Below, piece by piece: positions 7,611 through 16,733 of a stretch of DNA of 64,000 nucleotides; within the stretch, counting starts at the first letter, position 1, and every line of letters starts with the position of its first letter. The position numbers were made by a program, and so were the translations under genes. The stretch covers positions 1 through 64,000 of the forward strand of contig NZ_BAMT01000014.1 in the NCBI RefSeq assembly GCF_000617925.1. The letters run 5' to 3'. Below the pieces are notes generated by a model. It worked only from the letters and a program-made list of their open reading frames with translations, made no database searches and was not told the DNA's origin. Origin of the DNA: Methylobacillus glycogenes JCM 2850. Lineage in GTDB: Bacteria > Pseudomonadota > Gammaproteobacteria > Burkholderiales > Methylophilaceae.

Positions 7611-7657
7611 CCCCTTGGTTCGTAGCCAAGTACTCTATCCAGCTGAGCTACGGGCGC
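7581..7657 (-). tRNA. tRNA-Arg (anticodon ACG)
   Basis: The reverse strand gives a 77-base tRNA with encoded CCA. It has a 7-bp acceptor GCGCCCG/CGGGCGC, a standard D-loop (AGCTGGATAG), anticodon loop CTACGAA with ACG, and a T-loop GTTCGAATC. The A discriminator is present. The 3' end is the integration target of the serine recombinase element, which overlaps it on the opposite strand and leaves the tRNA intact. A perfect TATAAT box lies at 7671-7676 upstream. Confidence 0.97.
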
Positions 7658-8033
7658 GTTTGAGGCGTGCATTATACGTGAAGATGAAATTTATACCAGC
7701 AGAAATTCATTTCATTGCACACCGATGAAACTGGTGGAAAATTCGGGGCGTTGTGGCCGCCTAGCTTTCTGCAAGCGGGTAAGACTGCGGAATATCTATG
7801 CTGTCTAGCCTAGGCTTGCTGGTAACTGCCTCGTTACCAAGGGCGCTATTATAGCCATGCGTGTTGCTAGTTACAACCATTGGTTTGCTTCTTTTGTGAT
7901 TGGCCGGGCAATTTTTTGCCTCAGGCTGAGGAAGGTTGGATATTGGCGCAGCTAAAGGCGTGGGGGATCATGGGCTTAGCTTATTTTCATCTGTCATACC
8001 CTTGATGCCAGGCAAGGCTTTGCAGCGAGGGCG
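7658..8033. other. Intergenic region between tRNA-Arg and tam
   Basis: It holds the tRNA promoter -10 box (TATAAT on the minus strand, 7671-7676); the -35 box is not clear. Beyond that I see no coding frame, repeat or RNA motif I can support. Confidence 0.5.
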
Positions 8034-8798
8034 CTAGCGCGTCGCCAGTACAAACAGTCTGGGGAAGGGCAGCAGGACGCTGCCAGTTTGGTCAACGGGG
8101 TAGGCGCTGGCGATGGCTTGGGTGTAGGCCTGCAAAAACTGCTGCTGCTCATCTGGCGTTAGGTTGGCTAGATAAGGCCTCAGCGCCGTGCTCTTGAACA
8201 TATCTACAATCGCGGTGGCACCAGCGGGCAAGGCGTGAAAGTAGGTGGTGCGCCAGATGTTGAGTTGTTGGCTTAGCGGCTTGAGCAGTTGATGGTAGTA
8301 CTGCGCATCATGCCGTGCCGGATGCTGCACGGTGCCGATTTTGCTGCGCCAGCGCGGGTCTTGGGCGATTTCATGCATTAATACATGCGAGGGTTCTTGC
8401 AGGTTGTCCGGGGTTTGTACGGCCAGGCTGCCGCCTGCTGTCAGTTTGCTTGCCAGATGCGGGTAAAGCGTCTGATGGTCAGTTAGCCATTGCAAAGAGG
8501 CATTGGCGAGTATTACGTCATAGTGCTGTGTTGGGTTCCAGCTGGCGATATCGGTCAGGCTGAAGTTGACTGCAGGCAGGCGCTGGCGTGCGGCTTTTAG
8601 CATGTCTGCTGCGCTATCAAGCCCGGTGATTTGGACGCTGGGGTAGCGCTGCAACAACACTTCTGTGGAATTTCCGGGGCCGCAGCCCAGGTCTACGGCA
8701 TGGGTCACGGTTTGGGTGGGGATGGCCGCGACCAGATCGCGTACCGGACGGGTGCGCTCTTGTTCAAACTGGGTGTATTGCTGTGCTGACCACGACAC
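8034..8798 (-). CDS. tam: Trans-aconitate 2-methyltransferase
   Basis: This encodes 254 aa, the usual length for Tam. It is a class I SAM-dependent methyltransferase with motif I DLGCGPGNS at about residues 37-45 and the Tam-type features MSWSAQQYTQFEQERTRP at the N-terminus, NASLQWL near 100 and QTPDN near 130. It methylates trans-aconitate, a damage product of the citrate cycle, in the cytoplasm. It stands alone between the tRNA-Arg and the VOC gene. Confidence 0.9.
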   Translation of the reverse strand: MSWSAQQYTQFEQERTRPVRDLVAAIPTQTVTHAVDLGCGPGNSTEVLLQRYPSVQITGLDSAADMLKAARQRLPAVNFSLTDIASWNPTQHYDVILANASLQWLTDHQTLYPHLASKLTAGGSLAVQTPDNLQEPSHVLMHEIAQDPRWRSKIGTVQHPARHDAQYYHQLLKPLSQQLNIWRTTYFHALPAGATAIVDMFKSTALRPYLANLTPDEQQQFLQAYTQAIASAYPVDQTGSVLLPFPRLFVLATR

Positions 8799-8870
8799 GG
8801 CGGCTCCTACGCTAGTGATGTTCTGCTGATGAATTTATGGTCTTGTCTGAGCTAATAATCTAGCCTGGAC

Positions 8871-9224
8871 TTATGCCGCCGACCACACCGCCAGCTCATA
8901 ACCATCAGGGTCTATAAAGTGAAAACGCCTGCCGCCGGGAAAGGCAAACACCGCGCGGCTGATGCGTGCCCCGGCGGCTTCAATACGTGCCTGGGTCTGC
9001 GCCAGGTCATCGGCATACAGAATGATGAGTGGGCCGCCGGGGCGCACTTCTTCGCCCACGGTAAAGCCGCCTTTCAGTCTGCCATCGCTGAATTCGGTGT
9101 AGGTCGGGCCGTAATCCGTGAAATTCCAGTCAAATACCTGCCCGTAAAACGCCTTGCTGCGGGCGATGTCGCTGACATTGAATTCGATGTTGTCTATCTG
9201 TCTGTCATGGCCAGTGTTTGCCAT
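8871..9224 (-). CDS. VOC (glyoxalase/bleomycin-resistance-fold) protein
   Basis: This encodes 117 aa forming one VOC domain: IEFNVSDIARSKAFYGQVFDW at the start and FIDPDGYELAVW at the end, typical of small dioxygenase/glyoxalase-like proteins. The start is set by AAGGAG seven bases before the ATG, although the frame stays open upstream. The two-domain or dimeric enzyme function cannot be told from sequence; the metal ligands are not all the classical His/Glu set. Confidence 0.8.
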   Translation of the reverse strand: MANTGHDRQIDNIEFNVSDIARSKAFYGQVFDWNFTDYGPTYTEFSDGRLKGGFTVGEEVRPGGPLIILYADDLAQTQARIEAAGARISRAVFAFPGGRRFHFIDPDGYELAVWSAA

Positions 9225-9294
9225 TGCGGTCTCCTTGGTATGAAGCTGGTGATATGGACGTGGCACTGAGAGGATATGACCCTGCCTGCCATTG

Positions 9295-9729
9295 TTAGAA
9301 CAAGCTGCCCTGCTTTTCCACAATAACAGGCGCGGTGTAGTTGAGCGGGTCGAAAACCAGATCAAACAGGCCGGGTTTGCCACGGCAGGGGATAAATTCA
9401 ATCGGCCTGACATTGGCAAACACCAAACCATAATGGCCGGGGCCGCTATAAGCGCGCTGCTCTATGGGGAAGCCGCCAGATTCTCCCGGTTGCAACACAT
9501 CCACCAATTCACCAATGCCCACTATGCCTCCGCGCGCAAGGTCGGCCATATCTGGCACTTCCACCCCGGCCACATGGCGACAATAGAGAATATAGTCTTC
9601 CAGCCCGGTTTTGCTGGCGTGGATGGCAATAGGCCCACGGTAATAGGGTATCCAGGTGCGGTCATCCACCACAAAGTGGCCGTGTGCCAACATCCAGGCA
9701 ATAGGTTGGTAAAAAGATAAAGCCTTCAT
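9295..9729 (-). CDS. ASCH-domain-like protein
   Basis: This encodes 144 aa beginning MKALSFYQPIAWMLAHG with RTWIPYYRGPIAIHASK next, the usual opening of ASCH/PUA-like domains (Q-P-W/A..., E/D-x-R-x-W, RGP-I-IHA). The family is thought to bind RNA or modified nucleotides. A later GIVGIGELVDV strand supports the fold. No operon partners are evident apart from the VOC gene downstream. Confidence 0.65.
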   Translation of the reverse strand: MKALSFYQPIAWMLAHGHFVVDDRTWIPYYRGPIAIHASKTGLEDYILYCRHVAGVEVPDMADLARGGIVGIGELVDVLQPGESGGFPIEQRAYSGPGHYGLVFANVRPIEFIPCRGKPGLFDLVFDPLNYTAPVIVEKQGSLF

Positions 9730-9791
9730 GGTGCTTAAACTGCTTCAAGTGTTTTAGTTAGGGGAGGCCCTGCCATCGTTCCAGGCATGCG

Positions 9792-11370
9792 CTATTGGTG
9801 TGCTGCCTCTGGTGCGGGCGTGCGGCGGGCAGTTTCTGCTGCCAGCAGGGTAAACAGGCTGCTGATATCCACGGGTTTGATCAAGTAATGGTCAAACCCG
9901 GCCTGTAGCGAGGTTTCCTTATCCCCAGGCTGGCCGTAGCCTGTCACGGCAATCAGCAGCGCATTGGCTGTCTCGGGCTGGGCGCGCAGGCGTCTTGCCA
10001 GTTCGTTGCCGTCCATATCCGGCAGGCCGATATCCAGAATGCAGATTTGCGGCTGGGCCTCACGTGCGGTATTGAGCGCGCTGTGAGAGCCATTTTCCAC
10101 CAGGGTGACATAACCCATCATATTCATCAGGCTGGCCAGCATTTCTGCGCCATCGGCATTGTCGTCCACCACCATTATCGTGGGCAAACCAGATTTTGGC
10201 ATGGCAGGCGCAATGATATTGGGTTCTGCGCGCTTTTCCTGTGGTAGCACCGAGGGCAGGCTGACGCTGAAGCGTGTGCCTTGGCCTATGCCTGCGCTAT
10301 GACAATGAATGCTGCCACCATGCAGTTCTACCATTTTTCTTGCCACGGCCAGGCCTATGCCCAGCCCACCCTCGGAGCGGTCCAGATCACGCTTGGCCTG
10401 GGCAAACAGTTCAAAGATATGCTGCTGTTCTTCTGCCGCAATGCCTATACCGTTATCGCTGACGCTGATGTGCGCCTGGCCATCTTGCACACTCAATTGC
10501 AGTTCTATATGGCCTTTTGCGGGGTGTACTTGGCGGCATTGTTAAGCAGGTTGGTGACAATCTGCACCAGCCGTTTCTGATCGCCACGGATGCTGACAGG
10601 CTCTTCGCACATATTCAGGCTGAAGTGGTGCTGTCTGGACTCCAGCAAGGGTTTCACTTGTTCAATCGAGTCGGCAATCACGGCTTTCAAATCCTGCGGC
10701 AGCTGATCTATGCTGACCAGCCCGCGTGTCACGCGAGAAACATCCAGCAAATCATCGACCAGGCCCACCATATGCTTCACCTGGCGATTGATGATATCGA
10801 TGGAATGCTGCAAGCGTTCAGGCGAAAGCTCATGCATGGCCACCAGTTGCGCCGCCGCGCTAATGGGTGCCAGAGGATTGCGCAGCTCATGCGCCAGCAT
10901 GGCGAGAAATTCATCCTTGCGCTGATTGGCCATCTGCAAGGCCTGCTCGGCCTGTTGCCGCTCTGTGGTATCGCGCGTAGTGCCTGCCACGGCTTCAACC
11001 TCGCCGTCCGGGCCCAGCACCGGGACAAAAATATAATCGTAGATACGGCGGCCAAAGGTGCCAGCAAATGGCACCTCACCACGGATAGGCTGCTTGGTGG
11101 CCACCACCTGATCAATTTCGCGGCTATGCATATCGGCATGCCAGGTTCATAACCCAATTCCAGGCAGGTTTTGCCTATGGCTTCATCCCAGGTTTTACCC
11201 CACATCTTGAGCAGCACGTTGTTGGCGTAAATAAAGCGGTATTGCAAGTCAAAAACATAGGCCAGATCTGGCGTGTTATTGAGAAAAGACTCATAGAGCC
11301 GGGTGCGCCGCTCAGAATCTGCGACCACTTGTGACAGCTGTGTCGGGGGGGAGTTGGGGGTGGATGTCAA
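9792..11370 (-). CDS. Hybrid sensor histidine kinase (two single-base breaks)
   Basis: When two missing bases are restored (near 11144 and near 10514) this is one protein of about 526 aa. It has an N-terminal PAS domain (about 20-150), a histidine kinase with H-box FLAMLAHELRNPLAP, N-box NLLNNAAKYTP, G boxes DNGIGI and GGLGIGLAV, and a C-terminal receiver with acidic DD pair (VVDDNADGAE), phospho-Asp (CILDIGLPDMDG) and Lys (LIKPVD). Without correction the frame stops after the PAS domain. The two breaks fit lost bases in runs, as in many genes here, so I regard it as probably intact. No output domain or partner regulator is adjacent; PAS suggests a soluble sensor. Confidence 0.8.
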
Positions 11371-11752
11371 TGCGTAAGACCTCGAACTGGTTGCCTACGT
11401 CTAGCCTGCCCAATGCGGCATAACAATGTATTCATGTTTTACACCAGGCCTGGGGTTGAGGTTGAGACCGCTGGTGAATGTGCCAGCAATCCATATGATT
11501 AATTACTGTTACCGCTTGGTATTACCTCTTGGTATGACCTTGCCAGAGATGCAATAGCCACAAGCACTTGAGAGCTCAGGCATTTTAGCGAGTTGTCATA
11601 GTCTATGACAATCAGCATAGTGGACATTAGCTAGCTGGCTAGAGTTGCATGCTGACGGGCTTGTATTTTCAAGCCCGGGCTAAGCGCCCCGCGTGCAATA
11701 AAAAACCCGCCGCAGCGGGTTTTTTATTGCAGTGTTTTTGTTGCAGTTCTGC
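11371..11752. other. Intergenic region upstream of the hybrid kinase
   Basis: Contains the promoter region of the kinase (no clear consensus boxes found) and, at its right end, the terminator of the neighbouring PEP-CTERM gene. No further coding frame or RNA is supported. Confidence 0.4.
11694..11731 (-). terminator. Strong intrinsic terminator, possibly bidirectional
   Basis: A 17-bp inverted repeat whose GC core is AACCCGC/GCGGGTT, with A-run and T-run on both sides, so it can act on either strand. It sits just downstream of the PEP-CTERM gene ending at 11753. A near-identical copy follows the next PEP-CTERM gene (12865-12898). Confidence 0.9.
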
Positions 11753-12646
11753 TTACTTGAACTTGGCATTGCCACGACGACGTGCGGCAAAGCCCAGCAT
11801 GCCCAAGCCAGCCAGCAACATGGCATAAGTGCCTGGCTCTGGAACAGCCGCAACGGTCAGGCCGTTGATAGTGCCTATGAACAAGCTGGTTTGTGTGGCT
11901 GCACCAGTGGCCAGGTCTATTGAGAACAGGCCAGTCTTCAGCAAGCCATCATCCCAGTTGAAAGCAGCATAAGCGCTGCCATCAGCCAGAATCTCAAAGC
12001 CATTGCCACTCAACACATCCACGCCCAATGGGCCAACATTGCTCAATGTTGGGTTGTTGAAACCAGTGCCAGTGAAGGACAAAGAGTTGTCAGTGCTGTT
12101 GACGTAATACAAGCCAGTGCTACCTGGGGCAGAGGCAGAGCTAGGGTCTGAATTGGTGTAAGCCACGCCAGAGAAACCAGCAGAGATGGAAGTAGCCACG
12201 GTTACCGCGCCAGTCAACACGTTGATAGCGTAATTGTCACCCGTGTTGCTCACCAGACGCAGCGAAGCGTTAGGAGTGCGATCTGCCACTGGGTTGAAAT
12301 CCAGGCCATAACCCTTGCTGGAGGAGATGATGTCGCTGGATAAGGCTGCAACAAAGGTGCTGGCGCCAGTGCTGGCGTCTATGGTGTAAATCTTGTTGCT
12401 GGTGCTGATGCCGTAGATCTGGTTGTTGGATGGACGCAGATCTATGCCAATGAAGGACTCACCTGCCGCAGCACCAGTAATGGTCTTGAAGGAGGTGGTG
12501 TCTATCAGAGTGCTTGAGCTATCAAAAATGCCGATCTGGTTATTGCTGTTAAGAGCAACTAGGCTGGCAGCGTTAGCGGAAATGCTCACCAGGCCTAGTG
12601 CCAGGGTGGCGGTAATAGCAGAAAACAGGGGGGTACGCTTGAACAT
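11753..12646 (-). CDS. PEP-CTERM protein with DUF4394-like repeats
   Basis: This encodes 297 aa with a signal peptide (LALGLVSISANA) and a propeller-like extracellular region with recurring NNQIYGI, TNKIYTID, GLYYVNSTDN and GLFSIDLATG strands, the pattern of DUF4394. The tail is a complete PEP-CTERM sorting signal: VPEPGTYAMLLAG, hydrophobic helix, then ARRRG. Proteins of this type are processed by exosortase at the cell envelope and are linked to exopolysaccharide. The start is the ATG with AAGGAA just upstream rather than the earlier in-frame ATG. It forms its own unit with a dedicated terminator. Confidence 0.88.
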   Translation of the reverse strand: MFKRTPLFSAITATLALGLVSISANAASLVALNSNNQIGIFDSSSTLIDTTSFKTITGAAAGESFIGIDLRPSNNQIYGISTSNKIYTIDASTGASTFVAALSSDIISSSKGYGLDFNPVADRTPNASLRLVSNTGDNYAINVLTGAVTVATSISAGFSGVAYTNSDPSSASAPGSTGLYYVNSTDNSLSFTGTGFNNPTLSNVGPLGVDVLSGNGFEILADGSAYAAFNWDDGLLKTGLFSIDLATGAATQTSLFIGTINGLTVAAVPEPGTYAMLLAGLGMLGFAARRRGNAKFK

Positions 12647-12864
12647 AATATTTCCTTGATATTGGGTTGGTAAGGACATGCTCATACGCCTAGCTTATAG
12701 GTCTAGGTGTTAGCTATTATGTATATGTTAAGGAATGTTAGCACTAGGCCAATTGGACTAAGTGTACAGTTGAACTATTTTTAAAATCAGTCACCTAGTG
12801 TTGCTATACAGACAAAATCTGACATCAAAAAGTCACAAATGCTGTATACGCAGCAAGCTGTAGA

Positions 12865-12898
12865 CAATAAAAAACCCGCCGAAGCGGGTTTTTTATTG
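12865..12898 (-). terminator. Intrinsic terminator, near-identical to 11694-11731
   Basis: A 15-bp inverted repeat with ACCCGC/GCGGGT core, GAA-type loop and flanking A/T runs. It is 45 bases downstream of the PEP-CTERM gene that ends at 12943 and shares almost the entire sequence with the terminator of the other PEP-CTERM gene. Confidence 0.9.
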
Positions 12899-12942
12899 AC
12901 ATGAACCTGACACAGGCTCAAATCATAGTCTTTGCTTAAATA

Positions 12943-13473
12943 TTAAGCAGAAAACTTGGAGCGGCTACGTGCAGCGAAGCCAACCAGGCCAAGGCCCAGT
13001 GCCAGCATGCCGTATGTGCTTGGCTCAGGGACTGCAGCGGTCAGTGCGATGCTGCCGTTGTAGTTGCTGGAAGCAGTGTTGGTGCCAACAATGTTGATCC
13101 AGTAAGTAGTAGGAGCAATAGCTTGAGCTGTCAGACCACCGAAAGCCAGCTTAGGCAAGAAGTTATTCACTTCGCCAGCAGCTACCAATGTAGTTTGGTC
13201 AGCTGCGTACAGGTCGAAAGCAGAGAAGGAAATACCAGTGGTGCTAGTTGCGCTGATGCTGGCAACCAGGTCACGGTAACCGTCGATGGTGAAAGAGATC
13301 CAGTGGCTGAAGTCGCCAGGTGCTGGGGACTGATGTTCGAAAGTGTAGTTTTCGTTGTTGGCAGCAGGATTGGTGTCGCCAGAGATTACTGGGTTAGCTT
13401 GTGCAGTTGCTGCAGCACCGATCAAGGAAACTGCCAGCAGAATGGCCTTCAAATTCATTGCGTTCATATTCAT
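12943..13473 (-). CDS. PEP-CTERM exported protein
   Basis: This encodes 176 aa with an N-terminal signal peptide (ILLAVSLIGAAATAQA), a beta-rich body with the FSAFDLY motif near residue 90 that recalls the FxDxF PEP-CTERM family, and a sorting tail VPEPSTYGMLALGLGLVGFAARSRS. It is expected to be exported and cut by exosortase. Three ATG codons lie near the start (codons 1, 3, 6); which is used is undecided. The gene has its own terminator. Confidence 0.85.
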   Translation of the reverse strand: MNMNAMNLKAILLAVSLIGAAATAQANPVISGDTNPAANNENYTFEHQSPAPGDFSHWISFTIDGYRDLVASISATSTTGISFSAFDLYAADQTTLVAAGEVNNFLPKLAFGGLTAQAIAPTTYWINIVGTNTASSNYNGSIALTAAVPEPSTYGMLALGLGLVGFAARSRSKFSA

Positions 13474-13891
13474 TACCCCGGGGAAAGTTAGTTTAGTTGG
13501 TCAAGCTTCAGCTTGTCTCTTAATGTTGCTTGCTGCATGAGCCTAGATGAACTTGCAGGTGGAGAATAAGAGATGGGTCAGATAACCACAATAGCCCGGA
13601 TAGACTAATGCCCGTATTGAACTAAACCTCGGTGTTGTTGAGCCATCACTACCTGTGTTGATGAGCCATCAGTATGTTATTCATTTTGCTACGTGGGCAG
13701 CACTTATACCTGCCGCAGTACCTACAACACTTTGCCGCAGTTTGCCGCAATAGGCGTATGAGAATCAATCAAAGTCATTATTTCATTGTTTACTGGCAAA
13801 GCAGTTTAGTTAATTACAAACAATCACTTATTTCACTTGCCTTTGGCGGGCTAAACGCCTAAATTCACAGCCCTTAAGGGGGGAATTCATC
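13474..13891. other. Intergenic region with a 23-base duplicated segment
   Basis: This divergent spacer serves the PEP-CTERM gene on the left and the MEDS gene on the right. It contains a tandem duplication (13632-13677) and several TGCCGCA repeats around 13711-13749. A strong AAGGGGGG Shine-Dalgarno lies before the MEDS start. No coding frame is convincing. Confidence 0.45.
13632..13677 (+). repeat. Two-copy tandem repeat, period 23
   Basis: GTGTTG-T/A-TGAGCCATCA occurs twice, 23 bases apart, differing at few positions. It could be a paired binding site for a regulator of the divergent genes. Confidence 0.5.
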
Positions 13892-14518
13892 ATGACAGGC
13901 TTTACACTCGCAGGCACGCCGCTGACGGAACATTTTCATGTCTGCGCCTTTTTCAACAGCAAGGCCGATGAATATGATGTTTTGCTGCCGTTTTACGCCG
14001 AAGCGCACGGCCAGGGTGAGAAAACCCTGCATCTGGTGAACCCGGAAAACTTCAACGCCCACAAGCAAAAACTAGCGGATTTTGGCATGCCAGTGGATGC
14101 GCTGGAACAAGCCGGGCAGCTGGAAATCCAGACCTGGGAACACTCCTACCTAGCGGCCGAGGGCAAGTTTGAGCGCAATAGCATGCTGACCAATCTGATA
14201 GATTCGCGCAATGCCGCTATTGAGAACGGCTTTCCACGTTTGCGCGTGGTGGGCGATATGGATTGGGTGTTTTTGCAGGATATGGATTTACGCGGCATAT
14301 TGTCTTACGAGGCCGAGGTGAACGAGTTTCTCATGGTCAACAAGCAGCCTGCAGTCTGCGTTTACGATATCGCCAAGCTCTCAGGCTCTATGATGATGGA
14401 CCTGTTGCGCACCCATCCCCTGACTCTGGTCAACGGTGTGGTGCAGGAAAACCCCTTCTACACGCCAGCCTTGGAAATGCTTGAGGAACTGCGTACCCGC
14501 TCACCAGAATACGTATAG
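13892..14518 (+). CDS. MEDS-domain sensor protein
   Basis: This encodes 208 aa matching the MEDS (methanogen/methylotroph, DcmR sensory) domain: an N-terminal HFHVCAFFNSKADEYDVLLPF block, a RecA/KaiC-like core, GDMDWVF near 130, and VCVYDI near 160. In DcmR the domain senses C1 compounds such as dichloromethane. There is no DNA-binding domain here. The gene is directly followed, with 2 intervening bases, by a hybrid histidine kinase, so it probably feeds a signal to that kinase. A very strong Shine-Dalgarno precedes it. Confidence 0.82.
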   Translation: MTGFTLAGTPLTEHFHVCAFFNSKADEYDVLLPFYAEAHGQGEKTLHLVNPENFNAHKQKLADFGMPVDALEQAGQLEIQTWEHSYLAAEGKFERNSMLTNLIDSRNAAIENGFPRLRVVGDMDWVFLQDMDLRGILSYEAEVNEFLMVNKQPAVCVYDIAKLSGSMMMDLLRTHPLTLVNGVVQENPFYTPALEMLEELRTRSPEYV

Positions 14519-14520
14519 GC

Positions 14521-16152
14521 ATGGACGGGATATTCCCACCACTCAAGCTGGTCACAGCCTCCGTGCCTAAGCCGGAGGCTGACCTCAACAGCGATTTTGC
14601 CAAGAGCCTGCGTGACCTGATGGGCCTGATGGCCTTGCCTGGCTTATGGATAGGCCGCGATGGTCAGGGCATTTTGCAACTCACCTTTGAGGCCATAGAG
14701 CGCACCCTGCCTTTACGTTTTATCTATTCCCAGGTGCTGCTGGAAGCCCCCAGCCCCGTCAACTTATTGATGTGGGATAGACGTTGGGAGTCAGGCGAAC
14801 AAGCCTGGGCCCAGGGGCTACAGGCCGTAGTAGACACCCAAGTATTTGAGGGCAAGCCTTATGAGCAAATAGTCCGGGGTGAAAAGCTCAATATCATCAG
14901 GCTTAGCCTGGGCTATGGAGCAAGCGCGGGTAAAATCTGGTTTGGCTCAGACCAGCCTGGTTTTCCTACTATTGCCAACCTGGCGTTTATCCGTGCCGCC
15001 ATCACCCTGGCAGGCACAGGCATACTCACTGCCAAGGCCCATCAGGAGGCAGAGCGTGCCAATCGCGCCAAGGATGAGTTTATGGCCATCCTCGGCCATG
15101 AGCTGCGCAACCCGCTGGCGCCCATCATGATGTCGCTGGATATCATGCGCTTTAAAAACAATGGTGAACTGCCCAAGGAATTGAACGTTATCGACAGGCA
15201 GTCCAAGCATTTGTCCCGGCTGGTGGATGACCTGCTGGATATCTCACGCATCACCAGTGGCAAGGTGCATCTTAAATCTGAACTGGTCAGCCTCAATGAT
15301 GTGCTGGCCAGGGCCATAGAAAACTGCACGCCCCTGCTCAATGAAAAACGCCACCATCTCTCCAAGTCTTTGCTCGCTGATGATCAAAGCTATGTGCAAG
15401 GCGATGAATATCGCTTGATCCAGATTTTCACCAACCTGCTCAACAATGCTGCCAAATTCATGGGCGCAGGCGGTGCCATCGTCATCACCTCAAGACGCAG
15501 TGGCAATTTCATCGAGATTGATATTCACGATCAAGGGCCGGGCATTGCTGCGGCACTGCTGCCTACCGTATTCAATATGTTTGAGCAGGGCAGGCAAACG
15601 CTGGAACGCTCCAAGGGTGGCCTGGGCATAGGCCTGGCCGTGGTCAAAAGCCTGGTGGAATTGCATCAGGGCAGGGTGCAGGTAGAAAGTGTGGAGGGGC
15701 AGGGCGCCACATTCTCCGTAATACTGCCATTACCAGCGCAGCGCATACCCACACCCTCAGCCGCCAGAGTTACCCCGCTGCAACGCAGTGAGCGCACCCT
15801 GCTGATTGTGGATGATAATGAAGATGCCTTGCTGGCCCTGGCAGCATATCTGGGCCTGATTGGCTACCACATCCTCACCGCCACAACGCCAGAAGCGGCC
15901 TTGCAGCATGTGGCGAAAAGCCAGCCAGAAGTAGTGATACTGGATATTGGCCTGCCCGGCATGTCAGGCTATGAACTGGCGCAGGAAATCCAGCTACGCA
16001 CACGGGTCAAACCCTATCTGATTGCGCTCACAGGCTACGGCCAGGAAAGTGACAAACTCAAGTCCAGGCAGTATGGCTTTGACGCCCATCTGACCAAACC
16101 CATCTCTTTCGACCTGCTCAATACTGCACTGGCCCAGGCAGTTTCAGACTGA
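14521..16152 (+). CDS. Hybrid histidine kinase partnered with the MEDS protein
   Basis: This encodes 543 aa. The N-terminal 175 residues have no clear domain and are probably the input module. Then come the H-box FMAILGHELRNPLAP (about 190), the DDLLDISRITSG helix, N-box NLLNNAAKF, G boxes DQGPGIA and GGLGIGLAV, and a C-terminal receiver with DDNEDA, phospho-Asp in VVILDIGLPGMSG and a Lys near LTKPIS. No transmembrane segment is visible, so it is soluble. It shares architecture and sequence blocks with the kinase at 9792-11370, suggesting duplication. Its output partner is not in the window. Confidence 0.88.
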   Translation: MDGIFPPLKLVTASVPKPEADLNSDFAKSLRDLMGLMALPGLWIGRDGQGILQLTFEAIERTLPLRFIYSQVLLEAPSPVNLLMWDRRWESGEQAWAQGLQAVVDTQVFEGKPYEQIVRGEKLNIIRLSLGYGASAGKIWFGSDQPGFPTIANLAFIRAAITLAGTGILTAKAHQEAERANRAKDEFMAILGHELRNPLAPIMMSLDIMRFKNNGELPKELNVIDRQSKHLSRLVDDLLDISRITSGKVHLKSELVSLNDVLARAIENCTPLLNEKRHHLSKSLLADDQSYVQGDEYRLIQIFTNLLNNAAKFMGAGGAIVITSRRSGNFIEIDIHDQGPGIAAALLPTVFNMFEQGRQTLERSKGGLGIGLAVVKSLVELHQGRVQVESVEGQGATFSVILPLPAQRIPTPSAARVTPLQRSERTLLIVDDNEDALLALAAYLGLIGYHILTATTPEAALQHVAKSQPEVVILDIGLPGMSGYELAQEIQLRTRVKPYLIALTGYGQESDKLKSRQYGFDAHLTKPISFDLLNTALAQAVSD

Positions 16153-16194
16153 AGCCAGTGCCAGGCGTGCAAGTGCCTGCTATATAGCCAGAGA

Positions 16195-16629
16195 CTAAGT
16201 TCTCCAGGGGTGCTTGGGTAAATCGCGACTATCGCAGGCTTCCGCACCCGCCAGTGCCACCAGATGGTCGTTATCCACCGTATCGCCGCTAACGCCTATG
16301 GCACCTACCAGCATGCCTGCCTCATCCACAATCGGTAAACCACCAGGGAAGGTAATCAGGCCATCATTGGAGTGCTCAATGCCATAAAGCGGCTGGCCGG
16401 GTTGAGAAAGTTTGCCTATCTCGCCCGAGGGCATGGCAAAGAAACAGGCGGTCTTGGCTTTCTTGATGGCCACATCAATGCTGCCTACCCAGGCATCATC
16501 CATGCGCGAGAAGGCCTTGATATTGGCACCGGAATCCAGCACGGCGATACAGCTTTTTACACCTAGCGCCTCGGCCTTGAGGATGGCTTTTTCAATAATA
16601 TTGATGGCTTGTTGATGACTGACGTGCAT
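16195..16629 (-). CDS. GlcG/HbpS (DUF336) family protein
   Basis: This encodes 144 aa with the family pattern: [54 protein letters not shown], and [20 protein letters not shown]. Members bind haem or small organic molecules and are often encoded beside PQQ or glycolate dehydrogenases. An AAGGAG Shine-Dalgarno precedes the start. It lies about 100 bases behind ctaG on the same strand, so it is likely the last gene of the quinoprotein/oxidase operon, perhaps handling haem or PQQ-linked products. The precise role is unknown. Confidence 0.82.
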   Translation of the reverse strand: MHVSHQQAINIIEKAILKAEALGVKSCIAVLDSGANIKAFSRMDDAWVGSIDVAIKKAKTACFFAMPSGEIGKLSQPGQPLYGIEHSNDGLITFPGGLPIVDEAGMLVGAIGVSGDTVDNDHLVALAGAEACDSRDLPKHPWRT

Positions 16630-16733
16630 GGCAAATCTCCTTAGGGTTTAAACAACATGGTGGAAACAACAGGGTTTGAACAACTTGATCACTGAAATAC
16701 ACCCTGAAAAGCACACTGAAAAACAAAACAGCA

